Assembly: GCA_002427815.1 (NCBI GenBank)
Contig: DIZF01000019.1
Coordinates: 46,091-110,090 of the forward strand
DNA from: Ramlibacter tataouinensis
Lineage (GTDB): Bacteria > Pseudomonadota > Gammaproteobacteria > Burkholderiales > Burkholderiaceae_C
Direction of reading: 5' to 3'
DNA: 64,000 bases
Every line of letters starts with the position of its first letter. Position 1 is the first letter of the stretch. Both the position numbers and the translations under genes were made by a program. Under the pieces are notes generated by a model. It made no database searches. It saw nothing but the letters and a program-made list of their open reading frames with translations, and was not told the origin of the DNA. This document shows positions 8,440 through 17,428 of this stretch, one piece after another.

Positions 8440-9420
8440 TCACTCGGCCGTGATGCCGGCCTGCTTGATCAGCTGGCCGTAGCGAGCGAGCTGCGCGCTC
8501 ATGTCCCGGGCCAGCTCGCCTGGCGTAGTGCCGCGCGGCGTGAGCCCTTGCGCAATGAACTTGTCACGCACCTCCGGATCGGCCAGGGCCTTGACGATCT
8601 CCGCGTGCAGCGTCCGCACGATGGTCCGGGGCGTTCCGGCCGGCGCCATCACGGCGAACCAGGAATTGAATTCGAAACCGGGCAGGCCCGACTGCGCCAC
8701 GGTGGGCACATCCGGAAACTGCGGCATGCGCTGCGGGGTGGTGACGCCGATCAGCCGCACCTTGCCGGAGCGCACCAGCGAGTTGACGGTGGCGATGCCC
8801 TGGAAACCGGCATCCACCTCATTGCCGGCCACGCCCATCGCCGCCTGGGTCGCGCCCTTGTAGGGCACATGGGTCATTGCCACACCGGCTTGCGAGGCGA
8901 ACAAGGCCATCGCGATGTGCTGCGGGCTGCCATTGCCGCCGGACCCGTAATTGATCTTGCCCGGCTCCTTGCGCGCGCTGGCGATCAGGTCGGCGGCGCT
9001 GCGCTGGGGCGAATTGGCAGGGACCACCAGGCCCCACTCCACCGTGGCCACCAGCGACACCGGTTCGAAATCGCGCAGGATGTCCCAGGGCATCTTGGTC
9101 TGCAGGTTGGGCAGCATGGTCATGATGCTGTCGTTGAAGCCGCCCAGCGTGTAGCCGTCGGGCGCGGCCTTGGCCACCTTGTCGGCGCCGATCAGGCCGG
9201 CCGCGCCGGGCAGGTTCTCGATCACGATGGACTGCCCCATGTTCTGGCCCATCTTGTGGGCCAGAATGCGGGCCGCGTTGTCGACGGCGCTGCCCGCCGC
9301 CAGCGGCACAATCATACGAATCGGTTTGTTGGGATAGGCGCCCGCTGGCGCCTGGGCCGGCGCGAGGCCGCTGTACAGCAATCCGAACAGGAGAATCCCG
9401 AGGGTGCGGCGTGATGTCAT
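8440..9420 (-). CDS. Tripartite tricarboxylate transporter receptor (Bug family)
   Basis: A 326-residue periplasmic solute-binding protein of the Bug family that captures an organic acid. It begins with a signal peptide (GILLFGLLYSGLAPAQAPA), followed by the typical YPNKPIRMIVPLAAGSAVD opening. The middle motifs GSGGNGSPQHIAMALF and MTHVPYKG are also typical. No TctA/TctB membrane genes are adjacent, which is usual for orphan Bug receptors. It is the last gene of an operon with a racemase-family protein and an Ldh-type dehydrogenase. Its start overlaps the stop of the dehydrogenase by four bases, so the ligand is probably the substrate of those enzymes. Confidence 0.93.
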   Translation of the reverse strand: MTSRRTLGILLFGLLYSGLAPAQAPAGAYPNKPIRMIVPLAAGSAVDNAARILAHKMGQNMGQSIVIENLPGAAGLIGADKVAKAAPDGYTLGGFNDSIMTMLPNLQTKMPWDILRDFEPVSLVATVEWGLVVPANSPQRSAADLIASARKEPGKINYGSGGNGSPQHIAMALFASQAGVAMTHVPYKGATQAAMGVAGNEVDAGFQGIATVNSLVRSGKVRLIGVTTPQRMPQFPDVPTVAQSGLPGFEFNSWFAVMAPAGTPRTIVRTLHAEIVKALADPEVRDKFIAQGLTPRGTTPGELARDMSAQLARYGQLIKQAGITAE

Positions 9421-10496
9421 GTTGTCTCCTTCATTGTTGCTATGGTCTCGAGCGGCGCCAGGCCGGTCTCGCGCGCGAAATCCTGCAACTGCCCGAGCAA
9501 GGCCGCGGGCAGGGGGATGCCGTCACGCTCGTTCGCCGCACGGCGCTCATGGCTCTGCTGCCCCGGCAGCCAGATGCGCTCGACGCCGGGCATGCGTTCG
9601 CTGGCCCTGAGATCGCGCACCAGCCGATCGACCCGGGCCTTGAAGTCGGCTACGTCGCCGAACGCGCTCAGGTCGATCGCCATCACGGCTTGCCCGGTGT
9701 TGGTGGTGGTCACGTCGTCGTGGTTGAAGTCGATCACGTCCCGGCCCATGGCCGCGCCGTTGAGCGTGCCGGCGAGCAGGCCGACGATGAGCGACAGGCC
9801 ATAGCCCTTGTAGCCGCCGATGGGCATGAGGAAGCCTTCTTCTGCCCGCTTGGGATCCGTCAGCGGCTGGCCCAGCCGGTCGATCATCCAGCCGATCGGC
9901 ATCGCCTCGCCGCGCTGGGCCTTGGCCTTGACCTTGCCGTAAGCGGCCACCGTGGTCGCCATGTCCAGCACCACCGGCGGTTCCGCGCCGGCCGGCACCG
10001 CCACCGCGATCGGGTTGGTGGACAGCAGCATGTCCAGGCCGCCCCAGGGCGGCAGGTGGTTGGCGTTGCCCACGGCGAAGTACAGGCCAATCATGTCGTG
10101 CGCCATCGGCATGCGGGCATAGAGCGAGGCCGGCCCGGCATGGTTGCTGAAACGCGCGCCGACCCAGCCGATGCCGCAGGTCCGCGCCTTCTCCACCGCC
10201 ATCTCGGCCGCCCGCTGCATCACCAGATGGCCCATGCCGTTGTCGCCATCGAGCACGGCCATCGCCGGGCGCTCCTGCACCACCTTGATCTCGGGATGGA
10301 GGTTGATGCCGCCGGCCCGGATGCGCCGCGCATATGGCAACAGGCGGATCACGCCGTGGCCGTCCGACCCCTGCAGCTCCGCCTGCGCCATCAGAGCGCC
10401 CACGACGGCGGCGTCGGCCGGCGGCAAGCCCAGCCGCTCCATGGCGGCGGTGATGAACCGGCACAGCGGTTCGAAGTGAACGCGGGACTCAGGCAT
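9417..10496 (-). CDS. Ldh/malate dehydrogenase-type (MDH2) oxidoreductase
   Basis: A 359-residue NAD(P)-dependent dehydrogenase of the Ldh family (sulfolactate, ureidoglycolate, 2-hydroxyacid or imine reductases), not related to classical LDH. Family marks are ELQGSDGHGVIRL near the start, RFSNHAGPASLYA in the centre, PPWGG for cofactor binding and GGYKGYGLSLIV near the C-terminus. It overlaps the racemase-family gene upstream by eight bases and the Bug receptor downstream by four, so the three are translated together. The substrate is probably a hydroxy or keto acid imported after binding to the receptor. Confidence 0.9.
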   Translation of the reverse strand: MPESRVHFEPLCRFITAAMERLGLPPADAAVVGALMAQAELQGSDGHGVIRLLPYARRIRAGGINLHPEIKVVQERPAMAVLDGDNGMGHLVMQRAAEMAVEKARTCGIGWVGARFSNHAGPASLYARMPMAHDMIGLYFAVGNANHLPPWGGLDMLLSTNPIAVAVPAGAEPPVVLDMATTVAAYGKVKAKAQRGEAMPIGWMIDRLGQPLTDPKRAEEGFLMPIGGYKGYGLSLIVGLLAGTLNGAAMGRDVIDFNHDDVTTTNTGQAVMAIDLSAFGDVADFKARVDRLVRDLRASERMPGVERIWLPGQQSHERRAANERDGIPLPAALLGQLQDFARETGLAPLETIATMKETT

Positions 10497-11169
10497 ACGC
10501 GATCCGCTTGCGCAGCGCCAGCACGGCGCAGTCGGGGCTGCTGAGCACGGGACAGGACAGCTCGGCCTGCACCGCCGGCACTGCGGCGGCCATGGAGAAC
10601 TGAGCCAGCATCACGACGTCGCAGTCGCGCAACTGGCGCGCAGCCAGCGCGATCTGCTGGTGGTGCTGCGCGGCGCGTCCCTCGGCCAGGTCCTGCATGG
10701 CTTCGGGCGCGCAGGCGGTACGCAATTCGACGCGGGCACCGCGTTGCCCGGCCTTGTCCATCAGCTCCTGCGCCATCGGCGCCAGGGAGGGCTCGAACGT
10801 GGCGATCAGGCCCAGCGTGCCGCCGGCGGGCCGGCACAGCGCCAGGGCCTCGTCGAACATCGCCTCGTTGGGCTTGAAGGTGGGCACGTCCACAGCCGCG
10901 GCGGCCGCCTCGATCGCCGGGCCGAACGCCGAGCAGGTGAACAGGATGCCGTCGCAGCCGGCGCGCCGGGCGTAGCGGGCCAGGTCGACGAAGCGCCGCA
11001 CCAGCGCCGGGTCGAGGCTGCCCGCCTCCGCCAGGTCGACCGACAGGCTGTCGTCCAGCAGGTTCATGCGCCGCGCCTGCGGCCAGTGCCGGCTGAACGC
11101 GCCGGCGATGGGCTCGACGGCCAGGGCGGTGGCGTGGATCAACGCGATTCTCGCGGCCGGGGTCTTCAT
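10489..11169 (-). CDS. Asp/Glu racemase (hydantoin racemase/AMDase) superfamily protein
   Basis: A 226-residue cytoplasmic enzyme of the Asp/Glu racemase superfamily. The first catalytic cysteine is present in ILFTCSAFGP. At the second catalytic position, where racemases have a Cys in a similar strand-loop, the sequence reads VMLAQFSMAAA with no cysteine. Two-base racemisation is therefore unlikely, and a one-cysteine decarboxylase or isomerase chemistry is more plausible. It is the first gene of the operon with the Ldh-type dehydrogenase and the Bug receptor. No regulator is adjacent. Confidence 0.82.
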   Translation of the reverse strand: MKTPAARIALIHATALAVEPIAGAFSRHWPQARRMNLLDDSLSVDLAEAGSLDPALVRRFVDLARYARRAGCDGILFTCSAFGPAIEAAAAAVDVPTFKPNEAMFDEALALCRPAGGTLGLIATFEPSLAPMAQELMDKAGQRGARVELRTACAPEAMQDLAEGRAAQHHQQIALAARQLRDCDVVMLAQFSMAAAVPAVQAELSCPVLSSPDCAVLALRKRIAYA

Positions 11170-11237
11170 GGCATGCCGGAAGGAAACATTCGGGAAGTCT
11201 TGCAGCGGGCCATCATAAGGCCGGGGCCGGCGTCGGG

Positions 11238-11453
11238 TCAGCGCGGCTTGCGCAACGGCTCGAGCAGGGGCTTCAATCCGTTGTGGTCGACCTCGTGCAT
11301 CAGTGCGAGCAGCCGGCCGAGTTCGCCGGACGGAAAGCCTTCGCGCGCGAACCAGTTCAGGTAGTTGCCCGGCAGGTCCGCCAGCAACAGTCCCTTGTAC
11401 TTGCCATAGGGCATCTCGCGCGTGACCAGCAGTTGCAGCAGTTCAGCGTCCAT
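11238..11453 (-). CDS. DUF3820 family protein
   Basis: A 71-residue protein with the hallmark MPYGKYKGLLLADLPGNYLNWF segment split around residues 14-35, typical of DUF3820 (a small domain also found in some exonuclease-related proteins). No catalytic residues can be assigned. It sits directly after the Sui1 gene with a one-base stop/start overlap (TGATG), so it is translationally coupled to it. Function unknown. Confidence 0.85.
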   Translation of the reverse strand: MDAELLQLLVTREMPYGKYKGLLLADLPGNYLNWFAREGFPSGELGRLLALMHEVDHNGLKPLLEPLRKPR

Positions 11454-11824
11454 CAGCCACCGGCCCGCTTCACGGCATGCCCTTGGGCGGCCAACAGCTC
11501 GATCACGCGATCGCGATGCTCGCCCTGCACTTCGATCACTCCGTCCTTCACAGTCCCGCCCGAGCCGCAGGCGGCCTTGAGCTGCTGGGCCAGCCTGGCC
11601 AATGCAGCTGCGTCCAGGTCCAGTCCCTTCACCAGCGTCACGGCCTTGCCGCCACGACCCTTGGTTTCACGCGAGACACGAACGATGCCATCCGCCGGCG
11701 CCGCTGGCGCGGGCCGGTTTGCCGCGCAAGCGCAATTCGTGACAGGGCGGCGGCAGGCCGGACACATGCGGCCTGAATCGGTGGAATACACCAGCCCGCC
11801 GCGGGCCGTGACCTTGTTCTTCAT
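11453..11824 (-). CDS. yciH: Translation initiation factor Sui1 (YciH family)
   Basis: A 123-residue protein of the bacterial Sui1/eIF1 family. The N-terminal part has a small zinc-type motif (CPACRRPVTNCAC) and the C-terminal part the eIF1 fold with TLVKGLDL, KAACGSGGTVKDGVIEVQG and a final HRDRVIELL helix. Such factors influence start-site fidelity on the ribosome. The ATG start (MKNKVTARGGLVYSTD) was chosen over a longer form because it matches the family N-terminus. It is followed by the coupled DUF3820 gene and preceded by the SDR gene with about 25 bases between. Confidence 0.93.
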   Translation of the reverse strand: MKNKVTARGGLVYSTDSGRMCPACRRPVTNCACAANRPAPAAPADGIVRVSRETKGRGGKAVTLVKGLDLDAAALARLAQQLKAACGSGGTVKDGVIEVQGEHRDRVIELLAAQGHAVKRAGG

Positions 11825-11849
11825 TCCCGGCATCCTACCTGCGGCAGCT

Positions 11850-12638
11850 TCACGCACCGGGAATCGGCGGCGGCCGTACGCCCATGTGCATGCCGGCGTC
11901 CAGATGGATCAGCTCGCCCGTGACGGTCGCGGCGCCATCGGCCAGCCAGACGATGGCCTGCGCCACGTCCTCGGGCGTGGAGGAACGGCCCAGGAGGGTC
12001 ATGGCCTCGGAGCGGACCTTGAGCTGATCGTAGGCGGCCTGGCCCAGGCCGTCGACGAACCAGCGCGAGGTGATGAACGCCGGACAGACCGCGTTGACGC
12101 GGATCTCGGGCGCCAGGGTGCGCGCCAGATGCAAGGTCATCGCGTTGATGGCACCCTTGGATGCGATGTAGGGCACCGACGAGCCTATGCCCAGCGAGCC
12201 GGCCACCGACGAAACGTTGACGATGCAGCCGCGTGCCGCCTTCAGGTGCGGCAGGCAGGCGCGCACCATCTGGAAGGTGCCCACGGTGTTGACGCCCAGG
12301 ATGCGCTGGAACGCCTGCGCATCCAGCGCGTCCCAGGCGGCCTGCGCGCCAAAGAGCGAAACGCCCGCGTTGTTGACCAGTGCATCGATCCGGCCCCAGG
12401 CCGCCACCACGGCTTGCGCCAGCGCGCGGCAATCGGCGTCCTCAGAGACGTCGCCGCGCATCAGCAGCGTGCGGGCGCCGGCATCGCGACAGGCCGCTTC
12501 GGACGCGCGTGCCTCGTCTTCGCTGCGCGAGTAGTTGATCAGGACATCCCAGCCGCGCCGCGCCAGCGCCAGCGCCGTTGCGGCGCCGACACCGGTGCCC
12601 GAGCCGGTGACAATCGCGACCTTGCGGGGTGTGTTCAT
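11850..12638 (-). CDS. SDR family NAD(P)-dependent oxidoreductase
   Basis: A 262-residue classical short-chain dehydrogenase/reductase. It shows the cofactor motif VTGSGTGVGAA near the N-terminus, DVSEDAD, NNAGVS, and the catalytic Ser (VNVSSVAGS), Tyr and Lys (YIASKGA), then PAFITSRW. The N-terminus MNTPRKVAIVTG fixes the start. The length and all key residues are normal. The substrate is unknown. The gene lies between a DnaJ-like membrane protein and Sui1, and nothing in the context hints at a pathway. Confidence 0.92.
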   Translation of the reverse strand: MNTPRKVAIVTGSGTGVGAATALALARRGWDVLINYSRSEDEARASEAACRDAGARTLLMRGDVSEDADCRALAQAVVAAWGRIDALVNNAGVSLFGAQAAWDALDAQAFQRILGVNTVGTFQMVRACLPHLKAARGCIVNVSSVAGSLGIGSSVPYIASKGAINAMTLHLARTLAPEIRVNAVCPAFITSRWFVDGLGQAAYDQLKVRSEAMTLLGRSSTPEDVAQAIVWLADGAATVTGELIHLDAGMHMGVRPPPIPGA

Positions 12639-12666
12639 GGGAGTTCCTGGTGGGTGGCGGTTCGAT

Positions 12667-13251
12667 TCATGGGGCTCCGGCGTAACGGCGCGATGGCTTT
12701 TGGAGGGTCCCTTCCCGGACCAGCCGCGCCACCGGATCGGTTTCTTCATTGGGCGGCAGCGCTGTGCGCACGGGTTCGGTCCAGGGCCGGACCGTCTGCG
12801 CCGGCGTCAGCGACTGCGCGACCTCGGCGGGCGCGGGCTGCGCCGCCAGCGCCGGCCGGATCGGCGGCGCATGCGACGGCATCATCGTCTTGAGCAGGAC
12901 GAAACCCACAGTGAGCACGGCTACTGAAACGATGGCCCACAGCAGCCAGCCCGCCCAGCCGAACCGGTCCGGGATGAAGACCGCGGCCGCCGGGCCCAAG
13001 CTGTCCGCCGGCGGGCGCGTCTCCTCGGCGGCGAGCCAGTCGTCGTAACCGGCTCGCTGGGCCGGGTCCGACAGCACCTCGTACGCCTGGTTGATCAGCA
13101 CCATGACGGTGGCCGCCGCGCGCTTGCCCGCGTGTTTGTCGGGGTGGAATTTTTGCGCCAGCCGCCGGTAGGCCATGCGCACGCGCTCGGGCGAGGCGCG
13201 TCGGTCGACCCGCAAGGTCTCGTAATGGCTGTGGCAGCGGTGTTTCGTCAT
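12667..13251 (-). CDS. J-domain (DnaJ-like) membrane protein
   Basis: A 194-residue protein with an N-terminal J domain (residues about 8-70, HPD motif in KFHPDKHAG), a linker, one membrane segment (WLLWAIVSVAVLTVGFVLL, about 105-123) and a Pro-rich C-terminal tail. J domains stimulate DnaK-type Hsp70s, and the anchor suggests a membrane-localised co-chaperone. The zinc-finger and C-terminal domains of true DnaJ are absent. The gene is alone, 28 bases upstream of the SDR gene. Confidence 0.88.
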   Translation of the reverse strand: MTKHRCHSHYETLRVDRRASPERVRMAYRRLAQKFHPDKHAGKRAAATVMVLINQAYEVLSDPAQRAGYDDWLAAEETRPPADSLGPAAAVFIPDRFGWAGWLLWAIVSVAVLTVGFVLLKTMMPSHAPPIRPALAAQPAPAEVAQSLTPAQTVRPWTEPVRTALPPNEETDPVARLVREGTLQKPSRRYAGAP

Positions 13252-13327
13252 TCGCTAGGGGCGGCGCTACCGCCGAACGATAACAGCGCCGGCGCGCTTC
13301 GAAAACAGCCTTGCCACTGCGCTCGAA

Positions 13328-13972
13328 TCAGCCCTGCGCCTGCGCCGCCTTCCGGTCTGCCACCACCCGCTGCGCCGACGGCCGCCCCGAAACCAGCTTG
13401 ATGTAGGGCTTGTAATCCACTCCGCCGGCCACGAGCAGGTCTTCGCCGAATGCCGCCTTGGTGGCCATGCCGATCACCGGCAGGTTGTTGAAGGCGCTGC
13501 AGTCGGCCATCGTGAACTGGTCGCCCGCCACGTAGGGCGAGAACTTCGCCAGCCGCTTGAACGCGGCGATGCTGGCCTCGAGCTGCTTGCGGATGCGCTC
13601 CAGGTTGGCCTCGCTCAAGGGCGCGCCGCCGAAGAAGGCAGCCCCATACAGCTGGCGCGCCGTGACTTCCAGGTGCCAGTCGATGAAGATGATGAGTTCG
13701 CGCACCTTGGCGGCGGCGAATGGATCGGCCGGCAACAGCGGCGGCTGGGGCCAGGTGGCCTCAATCCACTCGACGATGGCCTGGCTCTCGCACAGGGAGC
13801 CCTTCTCGGTGGTGATGAACGGGACCTTGCCCAGCGGCGAAGCGCTCAGCACCGCCTCGTCCTTGCTGCGCGTGGCCACGTGCTGTTCGGCGAATGGCAC
13901 GCCCTTTTCCAGCAGAGCCAGCTTGACCTTGTTGTAGTAATTCGAAATATTGAGGCCGTGAAGAGTCAGCAT
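13328..13972 (-). CDS. Glutathione S-transferase family protein
   Basis: A 214-residue cytosolic GST. It has an N-terminal thioredoxin-like domain (MLTLHGLNISNYYNKVKLAL, then the cis-Pro motif GKVPF and the glutathione-binding ESQAIVEWIE) and an all-helical C-terminal domain with the N-capping FTMADCSAF motif. Ser/Tyr near residues 10-13 could serve as the catalytic residue. The start is the ATG opening the first beta strand. Detoxification or a specific conjugation reaction cannot be told apart. Confidence 0.9.
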   Translation of the reverse strand: MLTLHGLNISNYYNKVKLALLEKGVPFAEQHVATRSKDEAVLSASPLGKVPFITTEKGSLCESQAIVEWIEATWPQPPLLPADPFAAAKVRELIIFIDWHLEVTARQLYGAAFFGGAPLSEANLERIRKQLEASIAAFKRLAKFSPYVAGDQFTMADCSAFNNLPVIGMATKAAFGEDLLVAGGVDYKPYIKLVSGRPSAQRVVADRKAAQAQG

Positions 13973-14052
13973 GTCAATCTCCTTTGAAGCAGGCAGTCTA
14001 ATCCGGGCGCGGCGCAGGCTCGTGCCGCGATCGGGACAGGGAACCGGTCGCG

Positions 14053-14634
14053 TCAGACCCGGCGCTTGAGCGGTTGCCAGCCGGCGAATTTCGGGTGATA
14101 GCGCAGCACCACCGGGCCGTCGAAATCCCAGGCGATGCATTTGCCCAGGTGGTAGGGAGGCTTGTCGTTGTCGGGCTCGGGCTGGCCGGCCAGTCTGCGC
14201 AGGCGATGCTGGTAGGAAGGAATGGTCTGGTAGGCCGCGGTGGCCATGTTGAACAGCATTTCCCGCAGGTGCGTGCAGCCCCGGACACCGCCCAGTGCCT
14301 TCTCGATGGCCTGACGCCAGCCAGGGCCCATGGTGACGCCCACCATGCGCTGCATCGGCGCGGCGCCCTGCGAACATTCATTGAAAGGGGTGTGATCGGC
14401 CGAGCTGGCGATTTCGCGGATCACCATCGCGTCGTCCACCGTCACGCGGATCGCCATGCCATGGATGGGCGTGCCGGGCGGCATCGGCCCGCGCTCGGCG
14501 CGATCCAGGGCGTAGGTCTTGGTGTCGGTCATCTCGGCTTCGATGTCCCACATGCCGTCTTCGCGGTGGTAGCCGCGGTAGACCACGGCGCGGGTGTGCA
14601 GGTGGGATCGGGGTTGGGGCGCGGGCAGTGGCAT
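14053..14634 (-). CDS. DUF2889 domain protein
   Basis: A 193-residue cytoplasmic protein with the DUF2889 pattern: HTRAVVYRGYHREDGMWDIEAEMTDTK near the start, then PIHGMAIRVTVDD, a Cys/Gly-rich centre (GVRGCTHLREM) and a final segment with CIAWDFDG. Members are often encoded near aromatic or aldehyde catabolism genes in Burkholderiales and have no known function. It is divergent from the 2Fe-2S/molybdopterin oxidoreductase genes at 14.8 kb. Confidence 0.85.
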   Translation of the reverse strand: MPLPAPQPRSHLHTRAVVYRGYHREDGMWDIEAEMTDTKTYALDRAERGPMPPGTPIHGMAIRVTVDDAMVIREIASSADHTPFNECSQGAAPMQRMVGVTMGPGWRQAIEKALGGVRGCTHLREMLFNMATAAYQTIPSYQHRLRRLAGQPEPDNDKPPYHLGKCIAWDFDGPVVLRYHPKFAGWQPLKRRV

Positions 14635-14804
14635 GGGGTACTTCAGTGAACGGTTCAGCAGGATTTTCTCAGAATGGGAAAAGCGCACCGGCCCCACGGC
14701 CATTTGCGCACTGCACAGTCAGGGCCTTAGCCCCTGCGTTGACGTGAGTCAATGACCCTCGGGCGGCTTCAGGCGCACCATGATCGATGCCTTGGGGGCG
14801 CCAT

Positions 14805-15281
14805 ATGAACAGAACCCTTCGCTTCCGGCTCAATGGCCGGACAGCCACGCTGGACATCGACGATGAGAGCTCGCTGCTCTGGGCCCTGCGCACGCAGCTG
14901 GAGCTCACCGGCACCAAGTACGGCTGCGGCGAGGGCCTCTGCGGCGCGTGCACCGTGCTGGTCGACGGCAAGGCCGTGCGCTCCTGCACCACGCCGGTCA
15001 AGGACGTTTCGGGCAAGGAGGTCGTCACCGTCGAGGGCCTGGCCCGTGGCGACACCTTGCACCCGCTGCAGCAGGCGTTCATCGATCACGGGGCCGTGCA
15101 ATGCGGCTACTGCACGCCGGGCATGCTGCTGTCGGCGGATGCGCTGCTGCGCCGCAACCCCAAGCCGTCGCGCGATGAGATCGCGGCCCACATGGAGCAC
15201 CACCTGTGCCGTTGCGGCGCCCATCAGGGAATCCTCGATGCGATCGAAGCCGCCGGCCGCCAGATGGGAGGTGCGACATGA
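14805..15281 (+). CDS. 2Fe-2S subunit of xanthine dehydrogenase-family oxidoreductase
   Basis: A 158-residue electron-transfer subunit with two [2Fe-2S] clusters. The N-terminal plant-type cluster motif is CGEGLCGACTVLVDG with a later Cys, and the C-terminal helical cluster uses CGYCTPGM and CRCG. It matches the small subunits of isoquinoline 1-oxidoreductase and periplasmic aldehyde dehydrogenase. The ATG at 14805 was preferred over one 18 bases upstream because of the GGGGGCG ahead of it. Its stop overlaps the start of the large subunit (ATGA). There is no separate FAD subunit in the locus. Confidence 0.92.
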   Translation: MNRTLRFRLNGRTATLDIDDESSLLWALRTQLELTGTKYGCGEGLCGACTVLVDGKAVRSCTTPVKDVSGKEVVTVEGLARGDTLHPLQQAFIDHGAVQCGYCTPGMLLSADALLRRNPKPSRDEIAAHMEHHLCRCGAHQGILDAIEAAGRQMGGAT

Positions 15282-17404
15282 ATACCTCCTGCGGCCTGAG
15301 CCGCCGGGAATTCTTCGGCCGGGTGGGCGGGGGCATCGTGGTGCTGGTGGGGCTGACCCCTGCCGTGCTGCGCGCCCAGGACCCGAAGCGCCTCTATCCG
15401 GAGGACTTCAACGCCTACCTGGTGATAGGGGCCAGCGGCCGGGTCACCGTCTTCTCGGGCAAGATCGAAATGGGCCAGGGGGTGCTGACTTCGCAGGCGC
15501 AAATGCTGGCCGAGGAACTCGGCGTGCCACTTGCATCCATCGACATGGTGCTGGGCGACACCGACCGCTGTCCCTGGGACATGGGCACCTTCGGCTCGCT
15601 CACCACCCGCATGTTCGGGCCCGCCCTGCGCGCGGCCGGTGCGCAGGCGCGGCTCACCCTCCTGTCGCTGGCCGCGGCACGCCTGGGCGTTGCGCAAGAC
15701 AAGCTCGTGGCCAGGGACGGCATGATTTCCGTCGCCGGCGACACCAGCCGCAAAGTGAGCTACGGCGAACTGTCCAGGGGGGCGCGCATCACGAAGATCG
15801 TGGACCAGAAGTCCGTTTTGCGCGCGGCCTCCGAATTCACGGTGATGGGCCGTTCCCCGGCCCGCCTCGACGGCGTCGAGAAGGTGACCGGCGCCGCCAG
15901 ATACGCGGGTGATATCCGGCTGCCTGGCATGCTCTACGCAAGGATCCTGCGTCCGCCGGCGCACGGTGCCAGGCTGCTGCAGGCGGACACCTCGGACGCC
16001 GAGGCCTACCCGGGCGCGCGGGTGGTCAGGGACGGGAACCTGCTGGCGGTGCTGCACGCACATCCTGAAGCCGCAACGATCGCATTCGCGCGCATCAAGG
16101 CGCAGTGGCAGTCGCCCGAAGCCAGGCTGGACCCGGAGAACATCTTCGATCACCTGGTCAACACGACGACGGACCAGAAAACGGCGACAGAGCGCGGCGA
16201 CATCCGGGCGGCACGTGCCGGCGCGGCGAAGCTGTTCGAGACGACCTACCGCAAGGGCTATGTCGCCCATGCTCCGATCGAGACGCACACGGCACTGGCC
16301 GATGTCCGGGACGGCAAGGCGACGGTCTGGGCATCGACCCAGACGCCTTTCCCCACGCGCGACCTCGTCGCGCGCAGCCTCAAACTCAAGGCGCAGGACG
16401 TGCGTGTGATCACGCCCTACGTCGGCGGCGGTTTCGGCGGCAAGAGCGCGAACATGCAAGCCGTCGAGGCGGCGCGGCTGTCGCAGGCGGTCGGCAAACC
16501 GGTTCAGGTGGCGCAGACCCGGGAGGAGGAGTTCTTCTACGACACCTTCGATCCCGCCGCGGTGGTGAAGATCGTCTCGAGCCTGGACGGCAACGGACGG
16601 ATTTCGCTGTGGGATTACGTAGTGTATGCGGCCGGCGAACGCGGCTCCGCGCTGCTCTACGACGTACCGAATGCCCGCATCCACCTGGTCGGGCGCACCT
16701 CGTTCGCCTCCGAGACCGACAGCGCCAGCGTGCATCCGTTCGCGGTGGGGCCGTGGCGAGCCCCCGGCGCCAACATGAATGCCTTCGCGGTGGAATCGCA
16801 GATCGACATCATGGCCAGCGCGGCCGGCATCGACCCGGTCGAGTTTCGCCTGCGTCATCTCAGCGATGCGCGAATGCGCAGGGTGCTGCAGACGGCGGCC
16901 GACGCGTTCGGCTGGAAGGCGGCGGCCGCCCCCTCGAAGCGAGGCCTCGGGGTGGCATGCAATGTGGACGCCGGCACCTATGTCGCCACCATCGCCGAAG
17001 TGAAAGTGGACGCGGCGACCGGCAAGGTCAAGGTGTCCAGGATCGTCTGCGCGCAGGACATGGGGATTGTCGTGAACCCCGTCGGCGCCAGGATGCAGAT
17101 CGAGGGCGGCCTGACCATGGGCCTGGGTTATGTCTTCAGCGAGGAACTGCGCTTTCACGGCGGCCAGGTTCTCGACCGCAATTTCGACAGCTACGGCATC
17201 ACGCGCTTCAGCGACGCGCCCCGCATCGAGGCCGTGCTGGTCAAGAACGACGAGCTGGCACCGCAGGGCGGCGGGGAGCCGTCCATCACGACCACCGGCG
17301 CGGTGATCGCCAATGCCGTATTCGATGCAATCGGCGTCCGCATGTTCCGGCTGCCGATGACCCCCGAGCGCCTGCGGCAGGCGATCGCGGTGAAGCCGCT
17401 TTAG
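15278..17404 (+). CDS. Molybdopterin-binding subunit, xanthine dehydrogenase family
   Basis: A 708-residue catalytic subunit holding molybdopterin-cytosine dinucleotide. A Tat signal (LSRREFFGRVGGGIVVLVG) shows export of the folded complex. Family motifs are EMGQGVLTSQAQMLAEEL, the VGGGFGGKS loop and, near the end, PQGGGEPS with the catalytic glutamate. Its length fits the single-chain isoquinoline 1-oxidoreductase beta or aldehyde dehydrogenase group. With the two-cluster small subunit it would pass electrons to a periplasmic cytochrome. The substrate is an aldehyde or N-heterocycle; the sequence does not decide. Confidence 0.93.
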   Translation: MNTSCGLSRREFFGRVGGGIVVLVGLTPAVLRAQDPKRLYPEDFNAYLVIGASGRVTVFSGKIEMGQGVLTSQAQMLAEELGVPLASIDMVLGDTDRCPWDMGTFGSLTTRMFGPALRAAGAQARLTLLSLAAARLGVAQDKLVARDGMISVAGDTSRKVSYGELSRGARITKIVDQKSVLRAASEFTVMGRSPARLDGVEKVTGAARYAGDIRLPGMLYARILRPPAHGARLLQADTSDAEAYPGARVVRDGNLLAVLHAHPEAATIAFARIKAQWQSPEARLDPENIFDHLVNTTTDQKTATERGDIRAARAGAAKLFETTYRKGYVAHAPIETHTALADVRDGKATVWASTQTPFPTRDLVARSLKLKAQDVRVITPYVGGGFGGKSANMQAVEAARLSQAVGKPVQVAQTREEEFFYDTFDPAAVVKIVSSLDGNGRISLWDYVVYAAGERGSALLYDVPNARIHLVGRTSFASETDSASVHPFAVGPWRAPGANMNAFAVESQIDIMASAAGIDPVEFRLRHLSDARMRRVLQTAADAFGWKAAAAPSKRGLGVACNVDAGTYVATIAEVKVDAATGKVKVSRIVCAQDMGIVVNPVGARMQIEGGLTMGLGYVFSEELRFHGGQVLDRNFDSYGITRFSDAPRIEAVLVKNDELAPQGGGEPSITTTGAVIANAVFDAIGVRMFRLPMTPERLRQAIAVKPL

Positions 17405-17428
17405 CAACCTTCCATTCGTGCCAACCCC

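Noticed and set aside
14805..17404. Carbon monoxide dehydrogenase (CoxSL)
   Set aside because: The CoxL active-site loop motif with AYRCSFR was not seen, there is no FAD subunit, and a Tat signal is present; the isoquinoline/aldehyde oxidoreductase group fits better.
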